A program made the translations under genes and the position numbers. Below the pieces are notes generated by a model. The model was given only the letters and a program-made list of their open reading frames with translations. It did no database searches and was not told the DNA's origin. A DNA stretch of 64,000 nucleotides, taken from Liolophura sinensis (lineage: Eukaryota; Mollusca; Polyplacophora; Chitonida; Chitonidae). The stretch covers positions 376,501-440,500 of the forward strand of contig NC_088306.1 in assembly GCF_032854445.1 (NCBI RefSeq), read 5' to 3'. Numbering within the stretch: position 1 is the first letter of the stretch; every line of letters begins with the position of its first letter. Positions 34,257 to 46,852 of the stretch are shown in pieces.

Positions 34257-36986
34257 ATGGCGGCTGGCTTTAAGCTGAATGTCTTGTCTGGAAGTTTAAC
34301 GTCCGTTATTCTCCTTACTTACAGTAAGTATATATGCTAATAAGTCTAAACTCTTTTCTTGTGTTGTAATTCTATTCCATACAATCACATAATAATCCAT
34401 GAGGGGCCTCAGTGGTGCAGTTGGTTAGCGCCCTAGCGCAGCGTAATGACCCAGGAGCCTCACGCCTGAGTTTGAGGTTGCTGTGAGTTCAAGTCCCGCT
34501 CCGGCTGTCTTCCTCTCCGGCCGTACGTGGGGTTCTGCCCGGTTTCCTCCCGCCATAATGCTGGTCGCCGTCGTATAAGTGAAATATTCTTGACTACGGC
34601 GTAAAACATCAATCAAATAAATAAATAAATATAATCCAGGACCCGTCAGTTTAAACTACTTTCAGTGGGCTAGAACAATGTTTTGGCAGGTACATTTCTC
34701 GAAATAATGTTTAAATGTCTTTTTAAATTCGGAAAAAGCTAGAGAAGCAAGAAAAATATGTACTCTCAAAATGTAAAATTTAAATTGCCAGCTTTTTTTG
34801 AACGTTAAAATGATGAAACTTACTAAGTGCTGTAGAATGCTATTACATGAGAGCCGACAAGTTAAAATAGATGCCACGCAATGATTTGTAAAACAATTAC
34901 AAGATTTTTTCCCGAACATTTATTCATCGGAACAGAATTGAAAAAACCCATAAAAGTGTTAAGTTGACTTTAAGATAGTGTTAGAATACAACGAGGTTTA
35001 AAGTATGTTGTAAAGTGTTAAACACTTCTGAAAGTGCTAACATAACATATTGAACATAACATCTGTCTCCATGTTCTCCAGTAAAGACGAGAAGACGCGG
35101 AGCCCTAAAGTGTACAGAATAATCTACAACAGGCTGTAGGTGTATATCTATGTATTTCAATGTAAGTTCAAGAAACATCTGAACGAAAATGTCCAGGGGT
35201 CAATTTCACAAAACCTGTCTTATAACACTCAACAGCATGTGGTATTAATAATGACAACCGGCTGATTAAACTATAGAAGGCTGTCCATGAGCACCAACTT
35301 CCCGCACAGCTGACTGTAAAAATTTGTCCACAGACATACCGACAAAACTCTGTATTCTCTGTTCTATTCGCCAACGATGAACATTTCTTCTGATATGTAG
35401 TCTGATGTGTGTAGGTTACACCTTAGTGTGTATGTTTGTTACAATATGGTAATACGAGGAAGTAGAGAACTGACTGGAAGCTCTAACATTGTAATTGTCA
35501 TTCTATCCACAGCCTCCACCTCTGTGGTACACTGAGCAAATACGAGTTACCTCCACCCCTGTGGTACACTGAGCAAATACGAGTTACCTCCACCCCTGTG
35601 GTACACTGAGCAAATACGAGTTACCTCCACCCCTGTGGTACACTGAGCAAATACGAGTAACCTCCACCCCTGTGGTACACTGAGCAAATACGAGTAACCT
35701 CCACCCCTGTGGTACACTGACCAAATACGAGTAACCTCCACCCCTGTGGTACACTGAGCCTTGTTCTGCCTTGTCCTTTGTGTCGTTTTCACGGCCACTC
35801 AGCTGGCATCTCACCTTTGACTATGAAATAAAATCACAACTTAAGATTTGACCTAACATATTATTGAGTGAGAAGAACCAAATGAACATGAATATATCGG
35901 GGTATTTTGTTATGTCTTTGCTTACTATTTGATTGTATAATTTGTTTCTCATTTTATTTTTTCATTTTCCTTTCAGTTTCCCTTCAAGCAGTCTCCGTAT
36001 CGTCAGTTCCTACGGGGCGGTCTTTCTCGGCCGAACATTTCAGGTCAATCAATGGAATGCTCCCGGACAAGGTGCTCTCGCGTCACGTGAGATCAACGTC
36101 CAACGAGACAGAACAAGTAAGTGCAATCGAGGCTTTCTTTCAAGACAACAACAACATGGCAATGTACGTGGTATTGCCTCTGATCGTCTTGGTCTATGGT
36201 GGGTGCAGTGCCATCTATTGCGTTGCCAAATGTCGTCGGTACATCCGGAAGAGAAACAGACAGAAAAAACACAAAAAAGATGGAGTCGTGCACGCTACCA
36301 AAAAGAACGACGGCTCCCGAGGCAATCCGGACGGCACAGATCGCCTCAGCGCCGACAGCGAGAAAAACTTCGCAGCCAATCAGATTGACAAAGGTAGGGC
36401 GTCGCGTTCCGGAAGTGAAATGAGCGACAATCGCTCCGTACCGGGACAGGTCTCAGAGTATGATGACAAGTCGCCGCTTGTGAGCAGCACAGCCCGGAAA
36501 CACACGCCCCCACCATTCGTCGAGAATGATCGAATGAGTGCCGTGGACAGCGGTCCGAATAGGCATTCACGGAACGCCAGAACGCCGGCGTCCATGGAAA
36601 TGGACGACCGATCCAGCAGGAACTCGGATGCCGATACCTTGGCAGCCAAAGCGGCGTTGTTTACTGTGTCTAACACAAGAGGCCGTGACAGCTCGAACAG
36701 AGACGTCATGCAGACGCCTTCTACCTCCCGCCAAGATGTCGCCTGGCCCCAGACCGGTCCCCCGCCACAATACAACGATGACCCCAAGGCTGGCTTCAAG
36801 GCCATGTTAAGTTCGAACTACAACCCCTTATACAGCCACAACGCGGACCCGTGGGAGAGCATGCGTGCCATGGAAATGAAGAGCATGGGACAGTCCAATA
36901 ACGCTCCTTGGGCGAGCCAGGTCAAGTACGACGAGTTTGGGCGCCCAAAACCTCAGAAAAAACAAAGGCTTATCTTCGTAGCCTAA
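34257..36986 (+). CDS. Single-pass membrane protein with PPxY and NPxY tail motifs (two exons)
   Basis: Exons 34257-34323 and 35977-36986 (1077 nt, 358 residues). Exon 1 has a strong start context (A at -3, G at +4) and ends ACA/GTAAGT. Exon 2 follows a pyrimidine-rich acceptor ending TTCCTTTCAG. The phase-1 junction codon becomes Ile23. Residues 1 to about 28 form a signal peptide (hydrophobic LTSVILLTYISLQA). The short ectodomain lacks cysteines and has an N-glycosylation site at N65 (NET). The transmembrane helix is about residues 84-107 (MYVVLPLIVLVYGGCSAIYC), followed by a strongly basic stop-transfer stretch. The 240-residue cytoplasmic tail is Ser/Asp/Arg-rich and probably disordered. 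It carries PPQY (285-288), a WW-domain ligand of the type bound by Nedd4 ligases, and NPLY (305-308), an endocytic or PTB-type motif. The frame also reads upstream of 35977 to an ATG at 35907, but that part is the intron's pyrimidine tract. Family not recognised. Confidence 0.82.
34400..34630 (+). mobile_element. tRNA-derived SINE within the intron, with 8-bp TSD
   Basis: Same strand as the host gene. It has a GGTGCAGTTGGTTAGCG A-box region, GTGAGTTCAAGTCC B-box region, body and GACTACGGCGTAAAACATC tail. ATAATCCA flanks it at 34392-34399 and 34631-34638. Confidence 0.92.
35514..35759. repeat. Minisatellite, 37-bp unit, about 6.6 copies, intronic
   Basis: CTCCACCCCTGTGGTACACT recurs every 37 bp from 35514 (35551, 35588 and so on), about 220 bp before the acceptor at 35976. 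Copies are nearly identical. Confidence 0.95.
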
Positions 36987-37046
36987 CATAGTTTTACAGT
37001 TCCTGATCACGAGAGGAAAGTTGTTCGTTGCTAGATATGACTGCGA

Positions 37047-37052
37047 ATTAAA
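37047..37052 (+). promoter_or_regulatory. Possible ATTAAA poly(A) signal of the membrane-protein gene
   Basis: Lies 61 bases after the stop codon at 36984-36986. It is a variant hexamer in a plausible position with no further support. Confidence 0.3.
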
Positions 37053-39623
37053 ACACAACGAGCAAAACGTCCTGAAAGGTTCTATAGCGTCAATTTGGTG
37101 ATAGCTCTGTACGCTTTTGGCCGAAAAGCGAATATACTTTGAACACTGAAAACAGTGAATATGGCTTTATCTGAGAATCTGGAGTTTGGAGTATTGTCCG
37201 ATTGGATTACCTCATTGTGATGTACAGCATTAATGTTCGCAGTTCTGTGACAACGGATTTTATTGGTCATATTGACCATCGTTTAAAGTTAGTAGATCTT
37301 TTGAATGGTGGAATTATTCTGCATATTCATCATTCAGAGCTGAGGTAAAACGTTTCGAGTTTTTGAGAGAGGCATGGGAAATTAGATAACGTGCATAACG
37401 TGACACTCACATATAAGCGTGATGCAAAATGGGTCATGGCATAGCTGATAAACGACTGACAATATGTCATGAGCAGTGACAAAGTGAAATCCCCAGAAAG
37501 AGTCATGCGCAGTGGATTTTTCTACGTGTTATGTTTAAAGCCTAATTTAAATACCACGAGATTCTGGCCACAACAACGACGATATTTATGGCGAGCTTAA
37601 GAACACGTTGCTTTAACAGTAACGTTTACAACGGAGAAGGCAATGCTCTGTTTGGAGACTTTTTTCAAGATTCGCTGATATGACTGTCTTCAAGATCCTC
37701 GTGAGGTTTCTGATGATGAAACTCGGTCGAAATTTTCGAAGGACATTCCAGAGGAAGTTTGGAGCACTTTAACCAAGCCTTTCCTAGATCCACCCCCACC
37801 CCCACCCTACCCACCCCAGGCGCCTGACATCTTTCTTTTTGACTGGGTACCACCAAATACCCATACGCTGAAGAAGTACTGCTGAATACTACATTTGCTT
37901 CGTATACGTGTATACTGCTGACAGTTTATTATGTAATATTCTTTATGACAGAGAGCTCTTATTGATGGTGAGGTAACCATGCAATATTGATCATGTAATC
38001 ATGCAGTTTAGCATAAACACAGATGATGTAACCCGGTACCTTTTCTCTCAGGTTCAAGCTAGAGTGAACGTTGTTCTCCGGGTAATGCGTGAGTAATACA
38101 TTATTAGTGCGCAGACAAATCGCTGTCAATATAGCCCATAATAGGCGACTCCAAGTAGATTGCCAGCAAGCCTGATAATAACGGTATTCAATTCATATGC
38201 GCTGAATATGATATTTCTTGTTTGATTATCCAAGTAGACGATCTTGGATTAGTAAAGCATTTATTGAATGGTGTTAATTTGAGAAACAAAAACTTTCCAC
38301 GTAATTACTTCTGTCCTATTTAATACCGTTATCCAGTGGTGGAGATGCAAATATCCACTAGATTTAATATGATTACAAAGTGCATATAAAAACTACCGTA
38401 TACTTTTATGGAGAAAAAAATTTTATGAAGATTTATTAAGTTTTCTTTTATTCTGGGAAACAAGGCGGATAATATTTTGAATATTAAGTCAGAATTCTCC
38501 TTTACCTTCTCGGTTCACACTTGTTACATCCGCTATGTTAAAGCAATCCGGAGAAAATTGTCAAAGATTTCTGAGAATGATTCCTAAAATCAGTGTTTAA
38601 CGTAATTAAAGCAGCAGTCATTTTTTGATATCTTAATCTTGAATCTTTAAGTCGTTTGAAATTAATTTTGTGAATTTCCTACACAGATCAAGAACACAAT
38701 CTGTCCAGAAGGACTGCTTGTCATAAAATAGCCCGTGCTTGAGTAACGCCATACTCTGCCCATCTTGACAATGACTGACTGTCGACTTGTAATCTGAATT
38801 ATAACAATTTTCTTTAATTGCATGGTTTCTTATATTTATTACCTACGACAAGCAGATGTGATTTTCTCTGTGTCTGTTGGTTGTTTTGTCGGACGATCGG
38901 TCAAAGTTTTGACAGTCTGTGTAATATGAGCCATATTTGTCAATATGACCCAATACAAGAATACATCGACGTTGTGTGGGTTGTAGCAGATATTAGGAAT
39001 TTGGGCTTGATATTTTTAGTCCTCGGTAATCCGGCTTTATTACTTATATTCCACTCAGTATGAGAAGATTTTGGCAAATACGTTACAGTTGTATTGTGTT
39101 CATATCAATGCCAAGTTTTTGTATTTATGTACGTGATTTGTGGCAAACTTTGTAAGCCTTAGTCTATATATCTGTGTATTTTGGGATAGCGTTTGATATA
39201 AGTAGAGCACCCACGTTCGCACACTTATGTACAGAACACGACCAAATCTCTATTTATTTTTATATCTTTTTTTGGAAAATGAAACTTGTTTTCTCAGTTC
39301 ATCGGCACATGTTAAACGAATCCTTCCTCGGGATTTCAGCCACGTTAGTTAGCGGCACCATTCAAGTCGACATCTAACTCAAACGTCTGTCCTCGCTGGT
39401 CTTGTCAATAGGACAATTCCTGTCATCCAGTTGGTTTCAACTTCTGTCCATGTAACACTCAACAACTCGATACTTGAAGTATTTGCTAATCGCGTGTTTC
39501 CATTCAACGAGGATAAAATTAATGAGGACAAAATTTGTTTTTCTATTCATAAAACTGTCAACAATGGAAGTACCGGTACAATATCTTTCTAACATGTTTT
39601 TTTCGTCGGTTTTAGCTTGAAAA
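37053..39623. other. Non-coding stretch
   Basis: AT-rich, with no convincing exon, SINE or array. A short C-rich tract lies at about 37791-37817. Confidence 0.4.
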
Positions 39624-40129
39624 ATGCAAACAAAAACAATTGAATTAGAGACACTAGGATGAAAGTAAAATAAATCTATCATTTGTGAAAGCATCCGAGA
39701 CTGATCTAAATGTAAATGTCCTGTAAAACAACAATAATTTATCAAGCAGGGTGTATGTGATATACATACATGTAGAAGCTGTTTGTGGGAGCGTATCACC
39801 GCTCTTCAATCTGTCATATCAGGTGTAAATTTCATTTGTCTCTCTTATACACTCCTCTGTTCAAGCAGTTCATTTTATTCTCGTAAAACAATGCCTTACC
39901 TGTGGTGCCCAACTGTGATGTAAAATATATATTTATTTTGTGCAATAAAAACGGTTACTAAAATTTGTACAAATTGTGTTTTAAGATTTAAAATATTTCG
40001 TCAGTGTATCTGTGATTGCCCGGAAAGCTGTGGTGCCAAAATAGCATTTCCTTCACTACGGAATTCAAGTATTATTTATTTATTTGATTGGTGAAATTCT
40101 CAAGAACTTTTCATATCTACTAAATAAAC
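39624..40129. repeat. Segmental duplication, left copy, with SINE-tail remnant
   Basis: About 500 bp recurring at 45151-45650 with small indels and roughly 90% identity by eye (for example AAGCATCCGAGACTGATCTA and AAAGCTGTGGTGCCAAAATA). Both copies end in a truncated minus-strand SINE end (TTATTTATTTGATTG then CTCAAGAACTTTTCAT) and TCTACTAAATA, immediately before the satellite. Confidence 0.95.
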
Positions 40130-43100
40130 GTCTAGCCCGTGGAACCCTAGCACACTTCACAAAGACAATGCAGTGTGTAACCTGTGGAACCCCAGTACAC
40201 TTCACAAAGACAATGCCGTTTGTAACCTGTGGAACCCCAGAACACTTCACATAGATAATACAGTGTGTAACCTTGTTTTGCCTCAGTACACTTCACATAG
40301 ATAATGCAGTGTGTAATCTACGGAACACAAGCACACAACACATAGACAATGCTGTCTGGAACATGTGGAACCCCAGTACACTTCACATAGATAATATAGT
40401 GTGTAACCGGTGGTGCCCCATAACACTTCACATAGATAATGCTGTGTGTAACATGTGGAACACCAGTACACTTCACGTAGATAATACAGTGTGTAACCGG
40501 TAGTGCCCCAGTACACTTCACAAAGACAATGCAGCCTATAAACCGTGGAACACCAGAAGACTTCATATACACAATGCAGTGTGTAACCGGTGGAGCACCA
40601 GTACACTTCACATAGATAATACAGTGTATAACCTGAGGAACACCAGTGCACTTTACATAGATAATACAGTGTGTATCCTGTGTAACACCAGTACACTTCA
40701 CATAGATAATACAGTGTGTATCCTGTGTAACACCAGTACACTTCACACAGATAATGCAGTGTTTAACCTGTGGAACACCAGTACACTTCACAAAGACAAC
40801 GCAGTGTGTAACCTGTGGAGCCCCAGTACACTTAACAAAGACAATGCCGTTTGTAACCTGTGGAACCCCAGAACACTTCACATAGATAATACAGTGTGTA
40901 ACCTGTGGAACCCCAGTACACTTCACAAAGATAATGCAGTGTGTAACATGTGGAACACCAGTACACTTCACGTAGATAATACAGTGTGTAACCTGTAGTG
41001 CCCCAGTACACTTCACAAAGACAATGCAGCCTATAAACCGTGGTACACCAGAAGACTTCATATACACAATGCAGTGTGTAACCGATGGAGCACCAGTACA
41101 CTTCACATAGATAATACAGTGTATAACCTGAGGAACACCAGTACACTTCACATAGATAATACAGTGTGTATCCTGTGTAACACCAGTACACTTCACACAG
41201 ATAATGCAGTGTTTAACCTGTGGAACACCAGTACACTTCACAAAGACAATGCAGTGTGTAACCTGAGGAACACCAGTACACTTCACATAGATAATGCAGT
41301 GTTTAACCTGTGGAACACCAGTACACTTTACATAGATAATACAGTGTATAACCTGAGGAACACCAGTACACTTCACATAGATAATACATTGTGTATCCTG
41401 TGGAACACCAGTACACTTCACGTAGACAATGCAGTGTGTAACCTGTGAAGCACCAGTACACTTCACATATATAATGCAGTGTGTAACCTGTGGAGCACAA
41501 GTACACTTCACATAGATAATGCAGTGTGTAACCTGTGGTGCCCCAGTACACTTCACGTAGATAATACAGTGTGTAAACTGGGGAACACCAATACGCTTCA
41601 CGTAGATTATACAGTGTGTAACCTGTGGTGCCCCAGTACGCTTTACCTACATAATGCAGTGTGCAACCTGTGAAGCACCAGTACACTTCATGTAGACAAT
41701 GCAGTGTATAACCTGTGGAACACCAGTACACTTCACATAGATAATACAATGTGTAGCCTGTGTAACACCAGTACACTTTACGTAGACAATGCAGTGTGTA
41801 ACCTGGGGAACACCAATACACGTCACAAAGAAAATGCAGTGTGTAACCTATAGAGCAGCAGTACACTTCACATAGACAATGCAATGCGTAACCGGTGGAG
41901 CACCAGTACACTTTACATAGATAATGCAGTGTGTAACCTGTGGTGCCCCAGTATACTTCACGTATACAATGCAGTGTGTAACCTGGGGAACACCAATACA
42001 CCTCACAAAGACAATGCAGTGTGTAACCTATAGAGCACCAGTACACTTCACATAGACAATGCAATGCGTAACCAGTGGAACACTAGTACACTTTACATAG
42101 CTGGTGCAGCGTATAACCTGTGAAGCTACAGTACACTTCACGTAGACAATGCAGTGTATAACCTGTGGAACACCAGTACACTTCACATAGATAATGCAGT
42201 GTGTAACCTGCGCAACACCAGTACACTTTACACAGATAATACAATGTGTAGCCTGTGTAACACCTGTACACTTTACGTAGACAATGCAGTGTGTAACCTG
42301 GGGAACACCAATACACCTCACAAAGACAATGCAGTGTGTAACCTATAGAGCACCAGTACACTTCACATAGACAATGCAATGCGTAATTAGTGGAACACTA
42401 GTACACTTTACATAGACAGTTCAGCGTATAACCTGTGAAGCTACAGTACACTTCATACAGATAATACAGTGTATAACCTGTGGTGCCCTAGTACCCTTCA
42501 CACATGTCTACTAAATACCCGTCTAACCTGTGGAACCCTAGCACACTTCACAAAGACAATGCAGTGTGTAACCAGTGGAGCCCCATCACACTTCAAAAAC
42601 ACAATGCCGCTTGTAACCTGTGGAACCCCACTACACTTCACATAGATAATACAGTGTGTAACCTGTGGAACACCAGCACACTTCACATAAATAATGCAGT
42701 GTGTAACCTGTGGAATCCTAGCACACTTCACACAGACAATACTGTGTGTAACCTGTTGAGCCCCAGTACACATCACATAGACAATGTAACGTATAACCTG
42801 TGGACTCCCAGTACACTTCCCATAGATAATACAGTGTGTAACCGGTGGTGCCCCAGTACACTTTACATAGATAATGAAGTGGGTAACCTGTGGAACACCA
42901 GTAGACTTCACATAGATAATACAGTGTGTAACCGGTAGTGCCTCAGTACACTTCACAAAGACAATGCAGCCTATAACCTGTGCAACACCAGTAGACTTTA
43001 CATAGACACTGCAGTGTGTAACCCGTGGTGCCCCAGTGCACTTCACATAGATAATGCAGTGTGTAACCTGTGGAACACCAGTACACTTCACGTAGATAAT

Positions 43101-45142
43101 ATAGTGTGTAACCGGTGGTGCCCCAGTACACTTTACAAACACAATGCAGCGTATAAACCGTGGATCACAAGTAGACTTCACATAGACAATGTAGTGTGTA
43201 ACTGGTGGAGCCAAAGTACATTTCACATGGATAATGCAGTGTGTATAACTGTGGAACACCAGTACACTTCACATAGATAATATAGTGTGTAAACTGTGGT
43301 GACCCAGTACGCTTCACAAAGACAATGCAGCCTATAAACTATGGAACACCAGAAGACTACACATAGACAATGCAGTGTGTAACCGGTGGAACACCAGTAC
43401 ACTTCACATAGATAATGCAGTGTGTAACCCGTGGAACACCAGTACACTTCACACAGACGATGCAGTGTGCAGCCTGTGGTGCCCCAGTACACTTAACATA
43501 GACAATGCAGTGTGTAACCTGTGTAACACCAATACACTTTACGTAGATAATGCGGTGTGTAATCTGTGGAACACCAATACACTTCACATAGATAATACAG
43601 TGTGTAGCCTGTGATACTTCAGTACACTCCACAAAGATAATGCAGTGTGTAACTTGTGGTGCCCCAGTACTCTTCACAAAGAGAATGCAGCATATAACCT
43701 GTTGAACAGCAGTACACTTCACAGGTATAGTGCAGTGTGTAACCTGTGGAACCCCAGTACACTGCTCACACTTAATACAGTGTGTAATACCTGTGGTGCC
43801 CTAGTACCCTTTACAAAAATAATGCAGCCTATAACCTGTGGAATACCAGTAGACTTCACGTAGATAATACACTGTGTAACCTGTGGGACCCCTGTACACT
43901 TCACAAAGACAATGCAGCGTACAACCTGTGGAACCACAGTACACTTCACACCGACAATGCAAAGCGTAACCGGTGGAACACGAGTACACTTCACATAGAT
44001 AATACAGTGTATAACATGTGGTGCCTCAGTACACTACACATAGACCATGCAATGTGTAACCGGTGAAACACCAGTACTCTTTACATAGACAGTGCAGCGT
44101 ATAATCTGTGAAGCTACAGTACGCTTCACATGGATAATACAATGTATAACCTGTGGTGCCCCAGTACACTTCACACAGACAATGAAGCCTATAACCTGTG
44201 GAACACCAGTGCACTTCACATTTTATTTATTTATTTATTTGATTGGTGTTTTACGCCGTACTCAAGAATATTTCACTTATACGACGGCGGCCAGCATTAT
44301 GGTGGGTGGAAACCGGGCACAGCCCGGGGGAAACCCACGACCATCCGCAGGTTGCTGTCAGACCTTCCCACGTACGGCCGGAGAGGAAGTGCACTTCACA
44401 TAGATAATACAATGTATAACCTTTGGTGCCCCAGTACACTTCACACAGACAATGCAGCCCATAACCTGTGGAACACCAGTACACTACACATAGATAATAC
44501 AATGTATAACCTTTGGTGCCCCAGTACACTTCACACAGACAATGAAGCCTATAACCTGTGGAACACCAGTGCACTTCACATAGATAATACAATGTATAAC
44601 CTTTGGTGCCCCAGTACACTTCACACAGACAATGCAGCCCATAACCTGTGGAACACCAGTACACTTCACATAGATAATACAGTGTGTAACCGGTGGTGCC
44701 CCACCACACTTCACATAGATAATACAGTGTGTAACCGGTGGTGCCCCACCACACTTCACATATATAATACAGTGTGTAACCGGTGGTGCCCCACCACACT
44801 TCACATGGGTACTGCTGTGTGTAACCGGTGGAACCCCAGTGCACTTCACATAGATAATATAGTGTGTAACCGGTGTAACAGCAGTACACTTCACATAGAT
44901 AATGCCGTGTATAACTTGTGGAGCCCCAGCACACTTTACATGAATAATGCTGTGTGTAACATGTGGAACCCCGGTGCACTTCATATAGACAATGGAATGG
45001 GGTAACCGGAGGAACACCAGTACACTTCACATAGATAATACAGTGTGTAACCGGTGGAACACTTATGCTTCACATAGACAATTCATCACATAACCTGTAG
45101 AACTCGAGTACACTTCACATAGACAAGGCAGTTTATAACCTG
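40130..45142. repeat. 45-bp satellite array, first block, about 107 copies
   Basis: Unit: CAGTACACTTCACATAGATA, ATGCAGTGTGTAACCTGTGG, AACAC, in total 45 bp (15 codons). Copies differ by point changes and form families: GGAACACC against GGTGCCCC, AGATAAT against AGACAAT, and TATAACC against GTGTAACC. The period keeps several frames open on both strands for hundreds of bases, which explains the strings of cysteine- or asparagine-rich open frames. A SINE interrupts the block at 44221-44388. At about 42504 the array-start phrase TGTCTACTAAATACCCGTCT recurs inside the block, marking an internal duplication boundary. Confidence 0.96.
44221..44388 (-). mobile_element. SINE inserted in the 45-bp satellite, with TSD
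   Basis: 5'-truncated minus-strand copy running from (TTTA)n to GTACGGCCGGAGAGGAA. GTGCACTTCACA occurs immediately on both sides (44209-44220 and 44389-44400), a 12-13 bp target-site duplication. The sequence is close to the inferred consensus, so the insertion is probably young. Confidence 0.93.
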
Positions 45143-45150
45143 CAGGCTGA

Positions 45151-45650
45151 ATGCAAACAAAAAGATTTGAATTAGAGACACTATGATGAAAGTAAAATAA
45201 ATCTATCATTTGTGAAAGCATCCGAGACTGATCTAAATGTAAATGTCCTGTAAATCAAAGATAATTCATAAAGCAGGGTGTATGTGATATACGTTATGTA
45301 GAAGCTGTTTGTGGGAGCGTATCACCTCTTTTCATTCCGTCATATCAGGTGTAAATTTCATTTATCTCTCTGATACACTTCTCTGTTTAATCAGTTCATT
45401 TTATTCTCGTAAAACAATGCCTTACCTGTGGTGCCCAACTGTGATGTAAAATATACATTTTTTGTGTGCAATAAAAACGGTTACTAAAATTGTGTTTTAA
45501 GATTTAAAATATTTCGTCAGTGCATCTGTGATTGCCCGGAAAGCTGTGGTGCCAAAATAGCATTTCCTTCACTACGGAATTCAAGTATTATTTATTTATT
45601 TGATTGTTAAAATTCTCAAGAACTTTTCATGTCTACTAAATACCCGTCTA
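45151..45650. repeat. Segmental duplication, right copy
   Basis: Second copy of the 39624-40129 flank, in the same orientation about 5.5 kb away. It sits between the two satellite blocks and is missing a short ATTTGTACAA stretch present in the left copy. Confidence 0.95.
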
Positions 45651-46718
45651 ACCTGTGGAACCCTAGCACACTTCACAAAGACAATGCAGTGTGTAACCTG
45701 TGGAACCCCAGTACACTTCACAAAGACAATGCCTTTTGTAACCTGTGGAACCCCAGAACACTTCACATAGATAATACAGTGTGTAACCTGTGGAATCCCA
45801 GTACACTTCACATAGATAATGCTGTGTGTAACCTGGTGAGCCCCAGTACACTTCACATAGATAATACAGTGTGTAACCTGTGGAACCCCAGCACACTTCA
45901 CATAAATAATGCTGTGTGTAACCTGTTGAATCCTAGCACACTTTACAAAGACAATGCAGTGTGTAACCTGTGGAATCCCAGTACACTTCACACAGACTAT
46001 GCTGTGTGTAACCTGTTGAGCCCCAGTACACTTCACAAAGATAATGTAGCGTATAACCTGTGGAGCTCCAGCACACTTCACTTGCATAATGCTGTGTGTA
46101 ACCTGTGGAATCCCAGTACACTTCACATAGATAATAACCTGTGGTACCCCAGTACACTTTACAAAGACAATGTACCTATAACCTGTGGAACACCAGTAGA
46201 CTTCACATAGACAATGCAGTGTGTAACCTGTGGAATCCCAGTAACTTCACCAAAAACAAAATGTAGCGTATGAACGGTGGAACACCAGAAGACTTCACAT
46301 AGACAATGCATTGTGTCACCTGTGGAACATCAGTACACTTCACACAGATAATGCAGTGTGTAACCTGTGGAACACCAGTACACTTCACACAGATAATAAT
46401 GTGTGTAACCTGTGGAACACCAGTAGACTTCACATAGACAATGCAGTGTGTAACCTGTGGAACACCAGTACACTTTACATAGATATTGCAGTGTGTAACC
46501 GGTGGAACACCAGTACACTTCACATAGATAATGCAGTGTGTAACCAGTGGAACACCAGTACACTTTACATAGATATTGCAGTGTGTAACCGGTGGAACAC
46601 CAGTACACTTCACATAGATAATGCAGTGTGTAACCAGTGGAACACCAGTACACTTCACGTAGATAATACAGTGTATAACCTGTGGTGCCCCAGCACACTT
46701 CACATAGACAATGGAGTG
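45651..46718. repeat. 45-bp satellite array, second block, about 24 copies
   Basis: Same unit as the first block, beginning with the same phrase (ACCTGTGGAACCCTAGCACA). Within it, adjacent copy pairs at about 46440-46650 repeat as a 90-bp dimer. Confidence 0.95.
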
Positions 46719-46852
46719 TCAATGCAGGCTATGTCTTATGAAATATGTTATCAATGTGTTACGCAATATGGCATCTACGTTTGGTATATAAGGAGACATC
46801 TATATTTTTTGTTATGCTGATCAAATGTATGAAGAAGACAGATTCCAACTAA

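Noticed and set aside
35907-35976. N-terminal hydrophobic leader of the 35907-36986 frame
   Set aside because: This is the branch and pyrimidine tract of the acceptor at 35976. The upstream exon at 34257-34323 supplies a phase-matched leader.
39437-39799. 120-residue minus-strand frame
   Set aside because: It overlaps the duplicated flank, is disrupted in the second copy and has no coding features.
40283-46820. Many open frames of 60-430 residues on both strands, rich in Cys/Tyr or Asn/Thr
   Set aside because: They are frames through the 45-bp satellite. The period is 15 codons, so several frames stay open at once on both strands; no splice signals or family features support coding.
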